NCBI GenBank assembly: GCA_934486705.1
Contig: CAKSQS010000012.1
Span: 1 to 56,258, forward strand
Direction: 5' to 3'
Source: an uncultured Eubacteriales bacterium
GTDB lineage: Bacteria; Bacillota; Clostridia; Oscillospirales; Acutalibacteraceae
DNA: 56,258 nt
The translations under genes were made by a program, and so were the position numbers. The notes beneath the pieces were generated by a model, which was given only the letters and a program-made list of their open reading frames with translations, did no database searches and was not told the DNA's origin. This document shows, piece by piece, positions 1 through 7,679 of the stretch (positions within the stretch are counted from its first letter, which is position 1; each line of letters starts with the position of its first letter).

Positions 1-106
1 TTTTTACTTGCCGCATAACCGCACGGCAATCATCCTCCTTTTGTAATTTTAAAATTATAAAGGAGGAATATTCAATGTCAAAGAAAATAAACCTTGCAGA
101 GCGCAT

Positions 107-355
107 ATGATGGAGTACCTATTGAATGTTGCGAAACGGCAAAATGTTGATACAATTCTCACCTGTGATAAAACGTGTATCAGCCGGGATGTTCCGGAGC
201 TTTTGAAAATTGTGCAGAAGTTCCGTGAGAACGGAATACGGTTTGAGTATCTGTCCCAAACAGATGCCGAAAGCCCAGTCGACAGTCTGCTGAAACTGTT
301 TGATAATGTGTACAAGGAATACTGCTCTGTACCGGAACAAAAAAGCGTGAATTAA
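107..355 (+). CDS. Small resolvase-like protein, probably a degenerate recombinase fragment
   Basis: The 82-residue product resembles the middle of a serine-recombinase catalytic domain. The stretch VDTILTCDK..SRDVPELL lines up with IDMILTKSVSRFARN of the full-length recombinase downstream, and is followed by an amphipathic helix and GIRFEYLSQ. The catalytic serine segment (YCRVST-like) is absent, so it cannot act alone as a recombinase. A strong ribosome binding site (AAGGAGGAAT) serves a different ATG at 75, whose frame closes after 11 codons at TGA 108-110 and overlaps this ATG. That means either translational coupling or a frameshift that detached the N-terminus. It is closely followed by a terminator. 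Upstream, an inverted repeat (TTGCCG/CGGCAA, 9-30) and the T-run at 1-5 look like the tail of another unit of the same element. Confidence 0.45.
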   Translation: MMEYLLNVAKRQNVDTILTCDKTCISRDVPELLKIVQKFRENGIRFEYLSQTDAESPVDSLLKLFDNVYKEYCSVPEQKSVN

Positions 356-380
356 CGATCAAGGCAACAGACAACATGGA

Positions 381-418
381 AAGCATCCGAGCACTATAAC
401 GGCTCGGATGCTTTTTAC
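381..418 (+). terminator. Rho-independent terminator
   Basis: A perfect 12-bp stem (AAGCATCCGAGC at 381-392 with its complement at 402-413) and a 9-nt loop are followed by a short T tract. It ends the small resolvase-like gene. The sequence just after it (CTTTTTACTTGCC) matches the first bases of the window, which suggests a duplicated gene-terminator unit. Confidence 0.8.
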
Positions 419-499
419 TTGCCAAACTTAACGGTGTCGATAATACTTCAACCGTAATCATAACAAGGAACAAAATCACCTTGAAAATTTATAAAGGAG

Positions 500-821
500 G
501 AATGCAGTAACTGCTCTTGCAGAACTGTTCAGCGGACTTTTGCTTTGGCTTTAGGGAAGAGTCAAATACCGATTTGATAAAAGCTGACGGTTATACACTT
601 TCAAATTTCTGCTGGAAGCCGATATGATCGGAAAGCCGTGGGGAAAAGAAAGAATTCGATATATTCTTTCGAACGAAAAATATATCGGGGACAGCCTGTT
701 TCAAAAAACATTTACGCCTAATGTGCTTCCGCTGAAAAATCGTCCTAACAGAGGCGAAGTTGAAATGGATTCACTTGTATTTGAATTTCGTTTCGGAATA
801 AAACTTATGGAGATGATATAA
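500..821 (+). pseudogene. Decayed serine recombinase fragment
   Basis: A ribosome binding site AAAGGAGGAAT at 491-502 is followed by no sensible start. The readable part (from ATG 624, 65 codons) is a piece of the Recombinase domain: WGKERIRYILSNEKYIGD followed by a QKTF segment and NRGE. This matches WSKENIRRMLPNEKYDGD, IYQKTF and NRGE of the complete recombinase at 1683-3314. After NRGE the frame runs into unrelated residues and stops at 821. Neither the catalytic domain nor the zinc ribbon is present. I read it as the remnant of a tandem paralogue. Confidence 0.6.
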
Positions 822-1723
822 TGGAATTTCGCACCTTGCTTTACGGATATAATAAACATCAATTTCGCGTCTATCTAAACAGTGATGAATGTACTGTTGT
901 AAAAATGATTTTCGATGAGTACATAAGTGGAAAGACGCTGCAACAAATTGCAGACCGCTTGACAGCAGAGCAAATCGTATATTATAAGGATAAAACCATG
1001 TGGAGCAAAAATATAGTGCGGCGTATTCTTGAAAACCAACATTATATCGGAGACGAAGAATATCCGGCTATTGTAACTGCCGATGAATTTGAAAAGGCAA
1101 ATAAAAAACGCCTCAGCAAAGGCGGCGAACGGGTTACCGATACTGTGCAGGAAAAGTTTTTTAAGTATCATACCGTATGCGGACAATGCGGAGGTAGATT
1201 CACCCGTCGGAGAAATTGGAGCAAAACACGCGAAAAGTGGTATTGCACTTGCGGTTGTAAAAATACCGTATATATAGATGACAAGCTATTTTACAGTCAG
1301 ATTCATTCTATTATTAGCCGTGTAATTGCAGAACCCGCATTACTTAATATGCTGTCACAGGAAAATTCTTTATGTGCTCTTACACCAGAGGTTATGAGGG
1401 CAGATAAAGAGATTGATCGAATGACAGAAAGAAAGAACATTGACTTTCTGCCTGTCAAAAAGGCAATCTTCTCAAATGTTTCGGACAAATTTGATTGTTG
1501 CACACTTGATAGAGCAAAGGCGTTCAGCGGTGTTCTTATGCAGTATTACGGAGAACAAACCGCATCGGACACTATAAACATCAAGGTGCTTGAAGATACG
1601 GTTGATAAAATCACAGTTGACGAGAACGGTATCGTTTCGGTTGAGTTCTTGAACGGATGCCGAATTTCAAAGGAGGACAGTAATGGAAACAGCAGTATCA
1701 CCCAGACAGAAAATTATAACTAA
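821..1723 (+). CDS. Recombinase-family protein without the catalytic domain
   Basis: The 300-residue product starts directly in the Recombinase domain (LLYGYNKH, then EYISGKTLQQIADRLT and WSKNIVRRILENQHYIGD). It continues with a zinc beta-ribbon (CGQCGG about residues 118-123, and CTCGC later) and a C-terminal helical part. The resolvase catalytic domain with the nucleophilic serine is missing. Such truncated partners are common next to full-length large serine recombinases in clostridial elements and may act as a DNA-binding accessory or directionality factor. The start overlaps the previous stop (TAATG). The end overlaps the next gene by 41 bp, so it is translated as a unit with the active recombinase. 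Confidence 0.75.
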   Translation: MEFRTLLYGYNKHQFRVYLNSDECTVVKMIFDEYISGKTLQQIADRLTAEQIVYYKDKTMWSKNIVRRILENQHYIGDEEYPAIVTADEFEKANKKRLSKGGERVTDTVQEKFFKYHTVCGQCGGRFTRRRNWSKTREKWYCTCGCKNTVYIDDKLFYSQIHSIISRVIAEPALLNMLSQENSLCALTPEVMRADKEIDRMTERKNIDFLPVKKAIFSNVSDKFDCCTLDRAKAFSGVLMQYYGEQTASDTINIKVLEDTVDKITVDENGIVSVEFLNGCRISKEDSNGNSSITQTENYN

Positions 1724-3314
1724 AATAGAAGCTAACCCGGCGTTGGTATCAAGAAAAAATTCAAATCGTCCGTTGAATGTAGCAGCTTACTGCCGCGTAT
1801 CGACTGACGCAGAGGATCAGATAAATAGTTATCGGGCGCAGGTTTCATATTATACGGAGCATATTTCTCAAAATCCGAAATGGCGTTTTGTCGAGGTTTA
1901 TGCCGATGAAGGTATAACGGGTACAATGGTTAAAAAACGCGAGAATTTTCTTCGCATGATTAAGGATTGCGAAAAGGGCAAGATTGATATGATCCTTACA
2001 AAGTCTGTATCCCGTTTTGCCCGTAATATTATAGATAGCATTAGTTATATCCGTAAACTGAAAGCAATGGGGATTGGGATTTATTTTGAAGAACAGAATA
2101 TCGACTCATTAAAAGAGGACAGCGAGACATATATCGGTATTTACAGTGTAATGGCACAGTCCGAAAGCGAAAATATCAGTGCCAATGTTTCTTGGGGTAT
2201 AAGGAAGCGTATGCAAAACGCAACCTATGCCTGCCGCTTTAATATGCTTGGGTATCGCAAGGATAAAGACGAAACAGAACCTCGTATTATTCCGGAGGAA
2301 GCTGAAATTGTTCGCGCCGTTTTCAAAATGTATGATGAAGGATACAGCTTGGATCAGATTAAATCTTATCTTGAAGAAAAAGGCGTTAAAACCTCCAACG
2401 GCAAAACACAGTGGAGCAAAGAGAATATAAGAAGAATGCTCCCAAATGAGAAGTATGACGGCGATGTTATTTATCAAAAGACATTCAGAACCGATTGCAT
2501 AAGCAAACATACAAAAGTGAATCGAGGGGAACGGACAAAATATCTCGTCAGTAACAATCATCCGGCTATCGTAGACAGAGATTTATTCAATGCGGTTCAG
2601 GCGGAAATTGCGCGACGGAGCAGCAAACGACGGACTTCCGATAAAACACTTACTTCGCTCGGCAAGTACAGCGGCAAATATGCTCTTTCCGAACTTTTAA
2701 TATGTGCCGAGTGTGGTAGTCCGTATAAAAGAAAAACATGGACAAACGGAAATGAAAAGCGTATTTATTGGCGCTGTCTTAATCGAATTGAACACGGCGC
2801 AAAATATTGCCCGCACTCAAAGGGATTTGAAGAAAAAAGGTTACACGGTGCTATATGCAGAGCGTTAAAGAAAGCAGTAAATGATAATGCGGAATCGCTT
2901 TTGTTGATTAAGGCAAACCTTGCATATGCAGTTACCGGGGATGAAGCCAACCTTGATTTGGGGGCTATTGAAAAGCGCATTAAGGAAGCGACAAAGGAAA
3001 TGGAAGAATACATGGTGAATTACCGCAGCACAGGCGGTGATAAAAACCGGTATCTGGAGTGTATTCAAAGCGCTGCTGATGAAATTAAAGCCCTGCGTGT
3101 TCAACTTGAAACTGCAAAGTCAAAGCTTGAAAAGTGCGACGAGGCAAATGCCGAGATCAAGCGGCTTTGCGATTGGTTGGATTGCCATGACACTTCATTT
3201 GCTGATTATGATGACATCGTAATTCGTCGGGTTGTGGAGTGTATAAAGGTTTATAAAGACGGAACAATCAGGGTGATAACAAAATTCGGAACAGAAGCGA
3301 CAGAAACCATATAA
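1683..3314 (+). CDS. Large serine recombinase (site-specific integrase/excisionase)
   Basis: A complete 543-residue large serine recombinase. Residues about 30-180 form the resolvase domain with the nucleophile in AYCRVSTD (Ser40) and the conserved SVSRFARN helix. Next come the Recombinase domain (WSKENIRRMLPNEKYDGD), a zinc beta-ribbon (CAECGSPYKRK plus a second Cys pair) and a coiled-coil-rich C-terminus (about 430-500). It would cut and rejoin attachment sites of the mobile element at this end of the window. The ATG at 1683 is preceded by AAAGGAGGACAG, inside the previous gene. Base composition is more AT-rich than the genes after 4000, as expected for an acquired element. No attachment-site core could be picked out. 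Confidence 0.92.
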   Translation: METAVSPRQKIITKIEANPALVSRKNSNRPLNVAAYCRVSTDAEDQINSYRAQVSYYTEHISQNPKWRFVEVYADEGITGTMVKKRENFLRMIKDCEKGKIDMILTKSVSRFARNIIDSISYIRKLKAMGIGIYFEEQNIDSLKEDSETYIGIYSVMAQSESENISANVSWGIRKRMQNATYACRFNMLGYRKDKDETEPRIIPEEAEIVRAVFKMYDEGYSLDQIKSYLEEKGVKTSNGKTQWSKENIRRMLPNEKYDGDVIYQKTFRTDCISKHTKVNRGERTKYLVSNNHPAIVDRDLFNAVQAEIARRSSKRRTSDKTLTSLGKYSGKYALSELLICAECGSPYKRKTWTNGNEKRIYWRCLNRIEHGAKYCPHSKGFEEKRLHGAICRALKKAVNDNAESLLLIKANLAYAVTGDEANLDLGAIEKRIKEATKEMEEYMVNYRSTGGDKNRYLECIQSAADEIKALRVQLETAKSKLEKCDEANAEIKRLCDWLDCHDTSFADYDDIVIRRVVECIKVYKDGTIRVITKFGTEATETI

Positions 3315-3320
3315 TAAGAA

Positions 3321-3348
3321 AGTCGGCAGATGAACTGTCGGCTTTTTT
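3321..3348 (+). terminator. Rho-independent terminator of the recombinase operon
   Basis: AGTCGGCAG at 3321-3329 pairs with CTGTCGGCT at 3335-3343 (two G-U pairs), with a 5-nt loop and a T-run to 3348. It lies just after the recombinase stop codon. Confidence 0.8.
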
Positions 3349-3361
3349 ACATACTGAGAGC

Positions 3362-3390
3362 TTGTATGGCTTTCCGAAATATGATATAAT
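3362..3390 (+). promoter_or_regulatory. Sigma-A type promoter with no gene downstream
   Basis: TTGTAT at 3362-3367, a 17-nt spacer, then a perfect TATAAT at 3385-3390. No open reading frame follows before the terminator hairpin at 3528. The context around the -10 (ATGATATAATT) is the same as at the promoter of the four-helix-bundle gene (13372-13378), suggesting that this promoter belongs to the repeat element. Confidence 0.55.
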
Positions 3391-3412
3391 TATAAAAGCG
3401 TAAGGGTTTGTG

Positions 3413-3431
3413 ATTGTGCTATTTCGTCCCG
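3413..3431 (+). repeat. 27-bp motif, partial copy
   Basis: ATTGTGCTATTTCGTCCCG. It matches the first 19 bases of the motif seen complete at 3499-3525 and 14032-14058. Confidence 0.55.
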
Positions 3432-3498
3432 ACAAAAATGAGAGACGAATAAATATGTGCAATGAGTCGAAAAGTGTTTGTTTTAAGAGTTGAAACGC

Positions 3499-3525
3499 AT
3501 TGTGCGATTTCGTCGCGCAGTCACA
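3499..3525 (+). repeat. 27-bp motif preceding a terminator, copy 1
   Basis: Begins ATTGTGCGATTTCGTC and ends GCGCAGTCACA. It differs from the copy at 14032-14058 at only three positions. In both places a terminator-like hairpin follows within a few bases, so the motif marks the 3' end of a transcription unit or element. Confidence 0.6.
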
Positions 3526-3721
3526 TGAAAAAAGCAATTGCAAAGAGCAATTGCTTTTTTCAGTTATATTCGCCTTGCGGCGAGTGATATTGCTACGCAG
3601 TGATATTCGGCTTTCCGCCGAGTGATATTCGCTTCGCGAGTGCGAGGGTGAATATAATATCACTGCGCCAACGGCGCAATATCACTTTTGCCGCAGGCAA
3701 AAATATCACGCCGAGCACGGC
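3524..3721. repeat. Multi-hairpin dispersed repeat, copy 1
   Basis: A 198-bp element nearly 90% identical by eye to 13131-13330. It opens with a terminator hairpin (3528-3560). Then come a variant TTATATT (3564) and three forward TGATATT units (3585, 3601, 3623), followed by three ATATCAC units in reverse orientation (3657, 3679, 3703). Each pair of neighbouring units is separated by its own small GC hairpin, such as CGCC/GGCG, CGGC/GCCG and CGC/GCG. Forward units can pair with reverse units, so the whole folds into a long stem with short side arms on either strand. Reading frames inside it are by-products of the repeat. Confidence 0.85.
3528..3560 (+). terminator. Terminator hairpin at the start of repeat copy 1
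   Basis: A 14-bp perfect stem (AAAAAAGCAATTGC at 3528-3541 with GCAATTGCTTTTTT at 3547-3560) and a 5-nt loop. Because the stem ends in A on one side and T on the other, it can stop transcription from both directions. Confidence 0.8.
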
Positions 3722-3930
3722 AACCGAAAGGACTATACTCCCGCAGGGAAGTCCTAAACTCAGCGGCACAGAGCCGATAGCCGCCTGAACGGTTGCTTTC
3801 GGCAAATAGGCAATAATGCAAAAAAGCCGCTCCTTTATGTTAAGCGGTGTTCCGATAAGGCAGACCGCCACGCCGACGGCACGAAACAGCAGCGCAATAA
3901 ATATCATTCCGAGGGCTATTAACAGTCCGC
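3710..3930 (-). pseudogene. Remnant of a cation/proton antiporter, cut at both ends
   Basis: Read on the minus strand, the frame gives GLLIALGMIFIALLFRAVGV, then GTPLNIKERLFC and AYLPKATVQAAIGSVPL, then IVLSVAVLGVI. This is the hallmark C-terminal region of CPA1/NhaP-type Na+/H+ antiporters, where KERLFC and AYLPKATVQAAIG are strongly conserved. Only about 75 residues of an expected 400 or more remain. The upstream end runs into the stop codon of the GH5-like gene in another frame. The downstream end stops exactly in the ATATCAC unit of the multi-hairpin repeat. The gene was probably lost by deletion or by insertion of the repeat. Confidence 0.7.
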
Positions 3931-5013
3931 TCTTTGCGCGAAATCCGTATCCGCCGCGTCACACAGCAGCTTTATAAGCTCGGTTTCCTTAGGGTCGTAG
4001 GGTCTGAGGTTCGGTCTTAGCAGGTCGTGCTGCCATTTCGTAAAGTCAAGCTCTTCGCCCTCGCCGCGGTCATATTGCTCCCAGAGCATATTCCATGGCT
4101 CGTAGGTCTGGTATTTACCCGCCACAAAGCCCCAATTATAGCAGGCGATTTTTTTGGAGAAAAACAGCGGGAAGATGCTCTGAACATCCTGCCCCTTAAT
4201 TCTTATAAGCCATTCGGTGCATATAAGCGGTCTGCCGTACTTTTCAAGAATGTCTATAAGAAGTACCGTTTCGGGCAGCCTTTCATAGCAATGAAAGCTT
4301 ATAACGTCCGAAAGCTCTGCGGCGCGCCTTTCAATTTCGGTCATTTCCCCGCGCAAAACCATATCAGAGCGCCAAACGCCCGCCGTAAGCGGCTGCACAG
4401 GCTCTGCCGCGCGTGCTATCTCAAAAAAATGCTCCATATATTTCAGGCTCTTGCTGCCGCGAAGACTGTTGCCGGGCTCGTTGAAAATATCCCAGACGCA
4501 AATGCGTTCGTCCTTTGCGTATTTTGTCACGATTTCGCGCACCATTTCGCAAAAACGCGCGTTTTTTTCGGGGTCGTCAAGAATACTGTAGCCGCTGTCG
4601 GAAAGCGCGCCGTGGGGCGATTTTTTTCTGCCGCCGTGCCAGCCTATATCGTAGCTCTGCGGGCCTAAAACGGGTTCTTTATAGTCTTCCTTCGGTACGG
4701 CGCAATCGTTGCCGAAGCATATCATAGAGGTTATGCCGTGACTGTATGCCGCGGTAAGGTAACGGTCAAAATTTTCCATAAATATATCGTGTTCTGCGTC
4801 CCATACCTCAAATTGAAGAATAAGCCGCACACTGTTAAAGCCTATGCTTTGCGCTGCGGCAAATTCGGTGTCGGCGGTTTTAAGGCGCTCTTCAAATCCG
4901 TAGCTTTGCCACTGGTCAACGCGGTTTGCGCAATCGCTGCCCATAAAGTTACAGCCGCGAATCCAAGGGCGGGAATTATACCAGCTCCACGCTTTTTCCT
5001 TACTCCAAACCAT
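3919..5013 (-). CDS. GH5-like glycoside hydrolase (cellulase-fold, TIM barrel)
   Basis: 364 residues with no signal peptide, so probably cytoplasmic. The clan GH-A signature is clear: VWDIFNEPGNS carries the acid/base Glu (about residue 179) on strand 4, and ICTEWL carries the nucleophile Glu (about residue 267) on strand 7. The N-terminus has WIRGCNF and the strand SVRLILQFEVW, typical of GH5-type enzymes. The specificity cannot be told; GH5 and GH2 TIM-barrel relatives act on beta-linked glycans. It lies behind an AraC regulator on the same strand (about 80 bp apart) and was probably acquired with it as a sugar-response unit. The start ATG has an AGGGGGAG-type ribosome binding site. Confidence 0.8.
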   Translation of the reverse strand: MVWSKEKAWSWYNSRPWIRGCNFMGSDCANRVDQWQSYGFEERLKTADTEFAAAQSIGFNSVRLILQFEVWDAEHDIFMENFDRYLTAAYSHGITSMICFGNDCAVPKEDYKEPVLGPQSYDIGWHGGRKKSPHGALSDSGYSILDDPEKNARFCEMVREIVTKYAKDERICVWDIFNEPGNSLRGSKSLKYMEHFFEIARAAEPVQPLTAGVWRSDMVLRGEMTEIERRAAELSDVISFHCYERLPETVLLIDILEKYGRPLICTEWLIRIKGQDVQSIFPLFFSKKIACYNWGFVAGKYQTYEPWNMLWEQYDRGEGEELDFTKWQHDLLRPNLRPYDPKETELIKLLCDAADTDFAQRADC

Positions 5014-5093
5014 TTAAAACTCCCCCTTTTTAATTTATTATACATTATTACAGAAAAACCGAAAGACAGAAAAAGCCGTTTAAAGTGCGGCGT

Positions 5094-5888
5094 TTATCTT
5101 ACCTTTTTCCTGTATTCACTGGGGGTACAGCCCACCGTTTTACCGAAATAGCGCGAAAAATTGCTTAAATCGGAAAAGCCCACCTCAAAGCAAATATCGC
5201 TGACGGGCATATCCGTTACCGCAAGCTTTTCCTTTGCGGCGGCAATTCTGCACAGAATTTGGTATTGCCGAACACCGTAGCCCGTAACCGATTTAAAGCT
5301 GTGCGAAAGATAATACCTGCTCACATTTACCCGCCGCGCAAGCTCATCAAGCGTGAAATTCTCGGCGTACTCGTTTTCAAGCAGATTTTTAAGCCAAGCC
5401 ACCGTATCGCCGATAGCGGGATTATATACGGGGAACTGCTCGGCGCAGGCGTTATAAATAACGGTGAGTATGCTTTGCAAAAGCAGCTCGCAAACGTCGC
5501 TTTCCTCGCGCTTTTCCGTGTAAAGCAGTGAAAAAAGCTTATCAAGCTTTTCTTTGATGTGCGTAACGTCAAACACGGGGCTGAAGCCCTCGGGGCGGTC
5601 GGTAAATACAGAGAGCAGCTCAGGGCGGCGTATGCACTGCCCCGCGCTTTCGGGGCGCAGGGCTACGCTGTATCTGCAGTATGTATTGCCTGCGGGCTTT
5701 ACCGAATGATTTTCAAGATTGCTTATAAACACAACGGCGGGTGCTGCGGCAAGAACGGTTTTCCCCGCAACGGTAAGCTCTGCGCTGCCCGCCGCTATAT
5801 AAAGCATTAAATAATAATTATGGCGGTGGGGCGGAAAATCCGAAAGTCGGCGGCTTACCGAAACCTCCGCAATACAGTCCGTTTTCAT
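5094..5888 (-). CDS. AraC family transcriptional regulator
   Basis: The N-terminal half is a cupin-like sensor (HRHNYYLMLYI, then a FISNLENHSVKP strand pair). The last about 100 residues are the double helix-turn-helix of AraC/XylS proteins: FTLDELARRVNVSRYYLSHS and then VSDICFEVGFSDLSNFSRYF, ending GCTPSEYRK. I place the start at the ATG at 5888, because AAAGGACG lies 7-8 bases upstream of it; a TTG 21 bases further up would overlap that site. It probably senses a sugar and controls the GH5-like gene behind it and the divergent gene at 6009. Confidence 0.88.
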   Translation of the reverse strand: MKTDCIAEVSVSRRLSDFPPHRHNYYLMLYIAAGSAELTVAGKTVLAAAPAVVFISNLENHSVKPAGNTYCRYSVALRPESAGQCIRRPELLSVFTDRPEGFSPVFDVTHIKEKLDKLFSLLYTEKREESDVCELLLQSILTVIYNACAEQFPVYNPAIGDTVAWLKNLLENEYAENFTLDELARRVNVSRYYLSHSFKSVTGYGVRQYQILCRIAAAKEKLAVTDMPVSDICFEVGFSDLSNFSRYFGKTVGCTPSEYRKKVR

Positions 5889-5957
5889 AAAGATACGTCC
5901 TTTAAACAATATTTACATAATTTCGGGCAAAAAATCAGTAGCCGAAGCTTGTATTTT

Positions 5958-5986
5958 ATTATATAATAAATTTCGGAAAAAGTCTA
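5958..5986 (-). promoter_or_regulatory. Probable promoter of the AraC/GH5 unit
   Basis: On the minus strand: TAGACT (5986-5981), a 17-nt spacer, then TATAAT (5963-5958). A second TATAAT on the plus strand at 5985-5990 overlaps the -35 and may serve the divergent gene at 6009, for which I see no good -35. Overlapping divergent promoters would suit joint control by the AraC protein. Confidence 0.45.
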
Positions 5987-6008
5987 TAATAAATAAACGG
6001 GTGATTTT

Positions 6009-7673
6009 ATGAAATCGGATTATATTGATATTATCGAAAAAGCACTTTCCGCATATACCCCGCAGCGCATACGGGATTACATAGACGAGGTAAAGCAGCA
6101 CGGGCTTAAAGAGCACGGATTTCCGCGGCTCGGCGTTAATATAGGCATTTTAATTGCCTACGGCAGAAGAACCGATCTGACAAACGCTTTTATTGAAATT
6201 ATGGATATTTGCTGTGCCGAGATACCCACGCGCAAGGCGGCGAACGATTTTTCCCTGCGCGAGGTATGCTGCTGCCTTATGCTTATTGAAGAAAAAAAGA
6301 CGGTGAGCGACAGGCTTATACAAAAATGGAAAAACCAAATAGCGGGCTTTGACCCGTGGAAATACTACGATGTGGTTGCAAAATCTCCCGATACGCCCGC
6401 AAATAACTGGGCGCTGTTTGCTGCGGTAAGCGAGTTTACACGCGGTATACTCTGTAAAAAGGATACGGGCGAATTTGTTGATTGGCAGCTTTCCTCTCAG
6501 CTATTATCGCTTGATGAAAACGGTATGTATAAGGATGACCCGCCCACAAATCCCATGGTATACGACCTTATGGCGCGCCTGCTTTTCGCATTTTTGTTAG
6601 CTTTGGGCTATAATGGCAGATTTGCCGAGAAAATAGAAAACGCGCTTGATAAAGCCGCCCCGCTCGCCCTTAAAATGCAATCGGTAACGGGCGAAATACC
6701 CTACGGCGGCAGAAGTAATCAGTTTTTGCATAACGAGGCTATGGCGGTATCGTACTATGAGCTTGAGGCGGTAAGATTTTTTAAAAAAGGCAATTATAAG
6801 GCTGCGGGCGAATTTAAGGCAGCCGCACGCCTTGCCGCAGAAAAGCTGCTTGAATATTTGTCTCTTAAGCCCATAAGTCACATTAAAAACCGATATGATG
6901 TCAATACCATGATGGGCTGCGAAAATTACGGATATTTCAATAAATATATGATAACCGCCGCCTCAAATATTTATATGGGCTATATTTTTGCGGACGACAG
7001 CATTAAACCCACCGCCGCGCCCTGTGAAAAGGGCGGATATATTATAGGTACAAGTAAGGACTTTCATAAGATATTTTTAAATGCGGGCGGCTATTTTGCC
7101 GAAATGGATATATGCGCCGATATGCACTACGACGCAAACGGCATAGGGCGTATTCATAAAAAGGGCTGCTCCTCGTTTGTTTGCCTTTCCGTGCCGTTTT
7201 CACCGCACCCGAACTACAAAACAGAGGGTGAAAACACGCGCGCCGCGTCGCTTTGCTGCTGCTATGAAAGCGACGGACATATTTTGACCGGAGCCGACGG
7301 CACAGCGGAATACACGCTTTTAAAAAGCACGGAATCAAGCGACGGTGTAACGGCTGAATTTTCCTGCAAATTAAGCAATGAAATTTCGGTTTTGCAAAGC
7401 GTTTCGCTTTCACACAGCGGCGTTGATATAAAGCTTTGGGGTGATGATAACATAGGCTTTATGCTGCCGATTTTCGATTTTGACGGTGCAGACAGCACAA
7501 AAATAACCGTTGCAAAGGATTTTATAGCCTGCGAATATAAAGGCTCCGGTTGCAAATACGTATTTTCGGGCGATATTTACGACGATCTCGGTTATTTTTA
7601 CAACCGCAACGGCAGATACCGCGTTATGCGCGTAAAAACCGACGCATTGCACATAGAAATTTCAGGTAATTAA
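6009..7673 (+). CDS. Uncharacterised protein, possibly an alpha/alpha-barrel sugar-active enzyme
   Basis: 554 residues without signal peptide or membrane segments. The first about 320 residues are helical with regularly spaced aromatic residues. They include PDTPANNWALFAA and IPYGGRSNQFLHNEA, a pattern reminiscent of toroid-fold polysaccharide lyases and DUF2264/heparinase-like proteins, then GCENYGYFNKYM. The last about 220 residues are beta-rich, like the sandwich domain of such lyases. I do not recognise the family with certainty. It is divergent from the AraC gene and presumably works on the same substrate as the GH5-like enzyme. It ends 6 bp before the convergent ytvI-like gene, with no clear terminator between them. 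Confidence 0.6.
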   Translation: MKSDYIDIIEKALSAYTPQRIRDYIDEVKQHGLKEHGFPRLGVNIGILIAYGRRTDLTNAFIEIMDICCAEIPTRKAANDFSLREVCCCLMLIEEKKTVSDRLIQKWKNQIAGFDPWKYYDVVAKSPDTPANNWALFAAVSEFTRGILCKKDTGEFVDWQLSSQLLSLDENGMYKDDPPTNPMVYDLMARLLFAFLLALGYNGRFAEKIENALDKAAPLALKMQSVTGEIPYGGRSNQFLHNEAMAVSYYELEAVRFFKKGNYKAAGEFKAAARLAAEKLLEYLSLKPISHIKNRYDVNTMMGCENYGYFNKYMITAASNIYMGYIFADDSIKPTAAPCEKGGYIIGTSKDFHKIFLNAGGYFAEMDICADMHYDANGIGRIHKKGCSSFVCLSVPFSPHPNYKTEGENTRAASLCCCYESDGHILTGADGTAEYTLLKSTESSDGVTAEFSCKLSNEISVLQSVSLSHSGVDIKLWGDDNIGFMLPIFDFDGADSTKITVAKDFIACEYKGSGCKYVFSGDIYDDLGYFYNRNGRYRVMRVKTDALHIEISGN

Positions 7674-7679
7674 CCCGTA

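Larger units (their letters stand above)
3397..3560 (+). ncRNA. Candidate small RNA, or transcript of an element that lost its gene
   Basis: This is the interval a transcript from the 3362-3390 promoter would cover before the strong terminator at 3528-3560. It carries no credible coding frame. It contains two copies of the ATTGTGC.ATTTCGTC motif (3413 and 3499). It could be a real small RNA of about 160 nt, or the leader and tail of a gene deleted from this copy of the element. This rests on signals alone. Confidence 0.3.

Noticed and set aside
3268..3663. Minus-strand open frame over repeat copy 1, with a similar frame at 13091-13474
   Set aside because: The shared peptide simply reflects the repeat DNA; it covers hairpins and, in the second case, the tRNA-Arg gene, and has no ribosome binding site.
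3524..3721. CRISPR array
   Set aside because: The repeated units are 7-8 bp, occur in both orientations and are separated by hairpins of different length; no cas genes are present.
4027..4668. A 213-codon plus-strand frame antisense to the GH5-like gene
   Set aside because: It mirrors a gene with clear catalytic motifs; the composition is rich in Ala, Arg and Phe as usual for shadow frames and no family is recognisable.
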